A program made the translations under genes and the position numbers. Source: Desulfobacteraceae bacterium (lineage in GTDB: Bacteria > Desulfobacterota > DSM-4660 > Desulfatiglandales > Desulfatiglandaceae). From it: a stretch of DNA of 7,368 nt. Where the stretch lies: assembly GCA_030611815.1 (NCBI GenBank), contig JAUWPC010000166.1, positions 1-7,368 on the forward strand, in the 5' to 3' direction. The notes below the pieces were generated by a model that searched no databases, was not told the origin of the DNA, and saw only the letters and a list, made by a program, of their open reading frames with translations. Shown one piece after another: positions 5,579-7,368 of the stretch. How positions within the stretch are numbered: position 1 is the stretch's first letter; every line of letters begins with the position of its first letter.

Positions 5579-6415
5579 TCATCCCTCCACCTTGGCCACG
5601 GCATTGCCCATAACAACGGCGCGTTCGCTCTTGACCTGGATAATGTATTGCCCCTTATCCTTCCAGCCCTGTGTGGTGAGGGTATCTCCCGGGTAGACCA
5701 CATCTGTAAAGCGTGCCCTGAACTCTTTCAGACGGGCTGCATCGCCGTTCAGAAGACCGTTTATAATGGCCCTGGTGGCAAACCCAAAGGTGCAAAGACC
5801 ATGGAGTATAGGGCGGTCGAATCCACCGCGCCTGGCAGCCTCAGGCTCCAGGTGCAAGGGATTCAAATCACCGCTCAACCGATAGATGGCAGCCTGATTC
5901 TCAGCTACCCTGTATGAGATGCTAAAGTCGGGTTCCACATTCTCCGGAGGTTTTAATGTTTCTGCCTTGGGACCCGGGTCGCCTCCAAAACCTCCAGCAC
6001 CCACGTAAAAAGCGATCCACTCGATATCGTAAAGGTGTCGCCCTTCCTCGGTTTCTCCCGTAATCTGAATATGGTAAACAGCCCCCTTTCCTTTGTCGTA
6101 TATATGGGTTACTTCACCAACCTGAATGATTTTCCCTTCAGGCGGAATGGGGCGTGAGAGCCGTATCATATGTTCGCCATGAAGGAATCGGGAGTACTCG
6201 ATGTTGTCACCAATATACGGATAGGCCTTTATGGCGGCCACCACACAAAAACTCGGCAATACCTTTAACCCGCCAGGGGCGTTCTCATACACGAAGGAGA
6301 GTTCATCGGCCGAAACGCCGACGCCCAAGGCATAAAGGACAACATCTTTCCAGGAGTATTGGAAGACAATGGGATCGGTCTTCTTGCCAACAACACTAAG
6401 ATCCACTTCAGGCAT
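5579..6415 (-). CDS. MaoC-type double-hotdog enoyl-CoA hydratase (hydratase 2 family)
   Basis: The product is 278 residues with two hotdog halves, like the hydratase-2 domain of peroxisomal multifunctional enzyme type 2 and bacterial (R)-specific hydratases. The C-terminal half carries the hydratase-2 signature YRLSGDLNPLHLEPEAA (178-194); D183 and H188 are the expected catalytic pair, followed by HGLCTFG (205-211). The N-terminal half (about 1-140) lacks the signature, as is normal for this architecture, where it forms the acyl-binding part. The reaction is reversible addition of water to a trans-2-enoyl-CoA, usually giving the (R)-3-hydroxyacyl-CoA, in the cytoplasm. The start at ATG 6415 has AAGGAG seven bases upstream. 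The gene begins 15 bases after the stop of the 3-hydroxyacyl-CoA dehydrogenase gene, so the two are co-transcribed. The double-hotdog form generally accepts bulkier or longer chains than single-hotdog PhaJ enzymes, so a ring-bearing or branched substrate is possible but unproven. Confidence 0.92.
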   Translation of the reverse strand: MPEVDLSVVGKKTDPIVFQYSWKDVVLYALGVGVSADELSFVYENAPGGLKVLPSFCVVAAIKAYPYIGDNIEYSRFLHGEHMIRLSRPIPPEGKIIQVGEVTHIYDKGKGAVYHIQITGETEEGRHLYDIEWIAFYVGAGGFGGDPGPKAETLKPPENVEPDFSISYRVAENQAAIYRLSGDLNPLHLEPEAARRGGFDRPILHGLCTFGFATRAIINGLLNGDAARLKEFRARFTDVVYPGDTLTTQGWKDKGQYIIQVKSERAVVMGNAVAKVEG

Positions 6416-6430
6416 ACTGAATCTCCTTGA

Positions 6431-7303
6431 TTATTCTTCCGAGTAGTCGTACCAACCCTTTCCCGTCTTTTCCCCATATTCGCCCCTCATGTAATGCTCT
6501 ACGAGCCTCGGATGGGGAAGCAGCGAACGGTCACCGGAAGCTTTGAAGGCCTCCATAGACATGGTATAGCCCAGATCGATCCCTGTCAGGTCCTGGAGGC
6601 GAAACGGCCCCATGGGATGACCGGCGCCATAGACGCAGGCCTTGTCAATATCTTCGTATGAAGCCACACCCATCTCCAGAAGCCATTGCGCTTCACGGGC
6701 AATGGCGCCGAATATACGGTTTAAGAGAAACCCTTCCACCTCCTTTTTGACATGCACAGCCACCTTGTCCAGACTTTTGCACAGATCCATTGAGACCTGT
6801 GCGGTTTCATCCGACACATGTGGGCCCTGCACCACCTCCACCAGCTTCATGACCAGGGCCGGATTAAAGAAGTGGAGATTAACAATTTTATCGGGCCGGG
6901 TAGTCGCATCCGCGATCAGGGAGCTGACAATGGCAGAGCTGTTGGTGGCCAGGATTGCGTGGGAAGGGGCCATTTTGTCAAGGTCTGCAAAAAGTCTTCT
7001 TTTCACGTCAGCTACTTCGATTATCGCTTCTATAACAAAATCCGCTTCTTTGACGGTATCTTCCAGGCTTGAAGTAAACTTGAGGTTTTCACGGGCCTGT
7101 CTGGCCTGTTCCTCTGTCAGTCTCTCTTTTTCCACTCTTCCTGGCAGATACCGGTCCACAAAGGCCTCGGCCTTTTTGAGCATTCCCTCATCGGTGTCCG
7201 TGCAGATGCTCTTATAGCCATGGATGGCGCACAGGGTGACGATCTGGTGCCCCATATTCCCGGCCCCCACTACGCCGATGGTTTTTACATCGTCAATGTT
7301 CAT
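6431..7303 (-). CDS. NAD-dependent 3-hydroxyacyl-CoA dehydrogenase (3-hydroxybutyryl-CoA dehydrogenase type)
   Basis: The 290 residues fit the stand-alone, single-function enzyme. The Rossmann fold begins with VVGAGNMGHQ (11-20), containing G13-x-G15-x-x-G18; D36 at the end of the second strand points to NAD rather than NADP. The active-site set of the family is present: S123 (in ATNSSAI), H144 (NLHFFNP), E156 (KLVEVVQG) and N195 (GFLLNRIF). The C-terminal domain has DKACVYGAGHPMGPFRLQD (220-238) and ends EKTGKGWYDYSEE. It oxidises a 3-hydroxyacyl-CoA to the 3-oxoacyl-CoA, or the reverse, in the cytoplasm; known relatives act on the (S) isomer. ATG 7303 has AAAGGAG seven bases upstream. It is the first complete gene of the operon in the window, followed after 15 bases by the MaoC hydratase gene. 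Chain length is not evident; 3-hydroxybutyryl-CoA is only the common default for the family. Confidence 0.94.
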   Translation of the reverse strand: MNIDDVKTIGVVGAGNMGHQIVTLCAIHGYKSICTDTDEGMLKKAEAFVDRYLPGRVEKERLTEEQARQARENLKFTSSLEDTVKEADFVIEAIIEVADVKRRLFADLDKMAPSHAILATNSSAIVSSLIADATTRPDKIVNLHFFNPALVMKLVEVVQGPHVSDETAQVSMDLCKSLDKVAVHVKKEVEGFLLNRIFGAIAREAQWLLEMGVASYEDIDKACVYGAGHPMGPFRLQDLTGIDLGYTMSMEAFKASGDRSLLPHPRLVEHYMRGEYGEKTGKGWYDYSEE

Positions 7304-7368
7304 CTCTCTACTCCTTTCTTGATTTTCTGTAGACTAACCAGGGGGCTTTTCAACATCTTGCCCCTATC
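7300..7368 (-). CDS. Possible C-terminal end of an upstream gene, cut by the window edge
   Basis: One minus-strand frame is open from the right edge for 22 codons and stops at TGA 7302-7300, overlapping the next start codon as ATGA. The peptide would be DRGKMLKSPLVSLQKIKKGV plus two residues. The overlap is typical of co-operonic genes and resembles the two other four-base overlaps here, but 22 codons are too few to name a family. The other two frames stop sooner, so an upstream gene might instead end at or just past the edge. Confidence 0.25.
   Translation of the reverse strand, partial: DRGKMLKSPLVSLQKIKKGVER

Noticed and set aside
6642..7217. Plus-strand open frame of 191 codons
   Set aside because: It is fully antisense to the well-supported 3-hydroxyacyl-CoA dehydrogenase, and its translation is Ser-rich and low in complexity with no family motif.
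7336..7362. GGGGC ... GCCCC pair near the right edge as a terminator
   Set aside because: It has only five base pairs around a 13-base loop with no T run, and it lies within the possible upstream gene end.

Overview
All genes read on the minus strand, so transcription runs from high to low coordinates. The window holds five complete protein genes of anaerobic-style acyl-CoA metabolism and redox chemistry, one complete TetR-family regulator, and the first 35 codons of an acyl-CoA synthetase cut by the left edge. A possible gene end sits at the right edge. No RNA gene, mobile element, CRISPR array or integrase is visible. Base composition is close to balanced and looks uniform throughout. A cytoplasmic molybdopterin enzyme with a four-cluster ferredoxin-type partner, beside beta-oxidation-like genes and a TetR/acyl-CoA synthetase pair, suggests an anaerobic bacterium that degrades organic acids or aromatic/alicyclic compounds. 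A sulfate-reducing or syntrophic member of the Desulfobacterota would fit, but that placement is inference.

Layout in transcription order. (1) 7303-6431 is an NAD-dependent 3-hydroxyacyl-CoA dehydrogenase. (2) 6415-5579, 15 bases later, is a double-hotdog MaoC/hydratase-2 type enoyl-CoA hydratase. (3) After a 104-base gap, 5474-3891 is a carboxyltransferase subunit of a biotin-dependent acyl-CoA carboxylase or decarboxylase. (4) 31 bases later, 3859-1592 is a DMSO-reductase-family molybdopterin (Mo or W) oxidoreductase without an export signal. (5) Overlapping it by 4 bases, 1595-1011 is its probable [4Fe-4S] electron-transfer subunit. These five genes look like one operon, probably starting beyond the right edge.

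A 286-base non-coding stretch (725-1010) separates this operon from the next unit. It contains a bulged 10-bp hairpin after the iron-sulfur gene, then a good sigma70-type promoter whose -10 element overlaps a perfect palindrome (AATTAACG-GT-CGTTAATT). This promoter would drive the TetR regulator (724-104), which is coupled by an ATGA overlap to the acyl-CoA synthetase leaving at the left edge. The simplest reading is an autoregulated TetR/acyl-CoA synthetase unit that responds to an acyl-CoA.

Together the genes suggest a pathway in which an acid is activated to a CoA thioester, hydrated and oxidised, (de)carboxylated, and at some step reduced, oxidised or hydroxylated by the molybdoenzyme pair. 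The substrate cannot be read from the sequence. The most unusual part is the cytoplasmic molybdoenzyme/ferredoxin pair inside an acyl-CoA operon.
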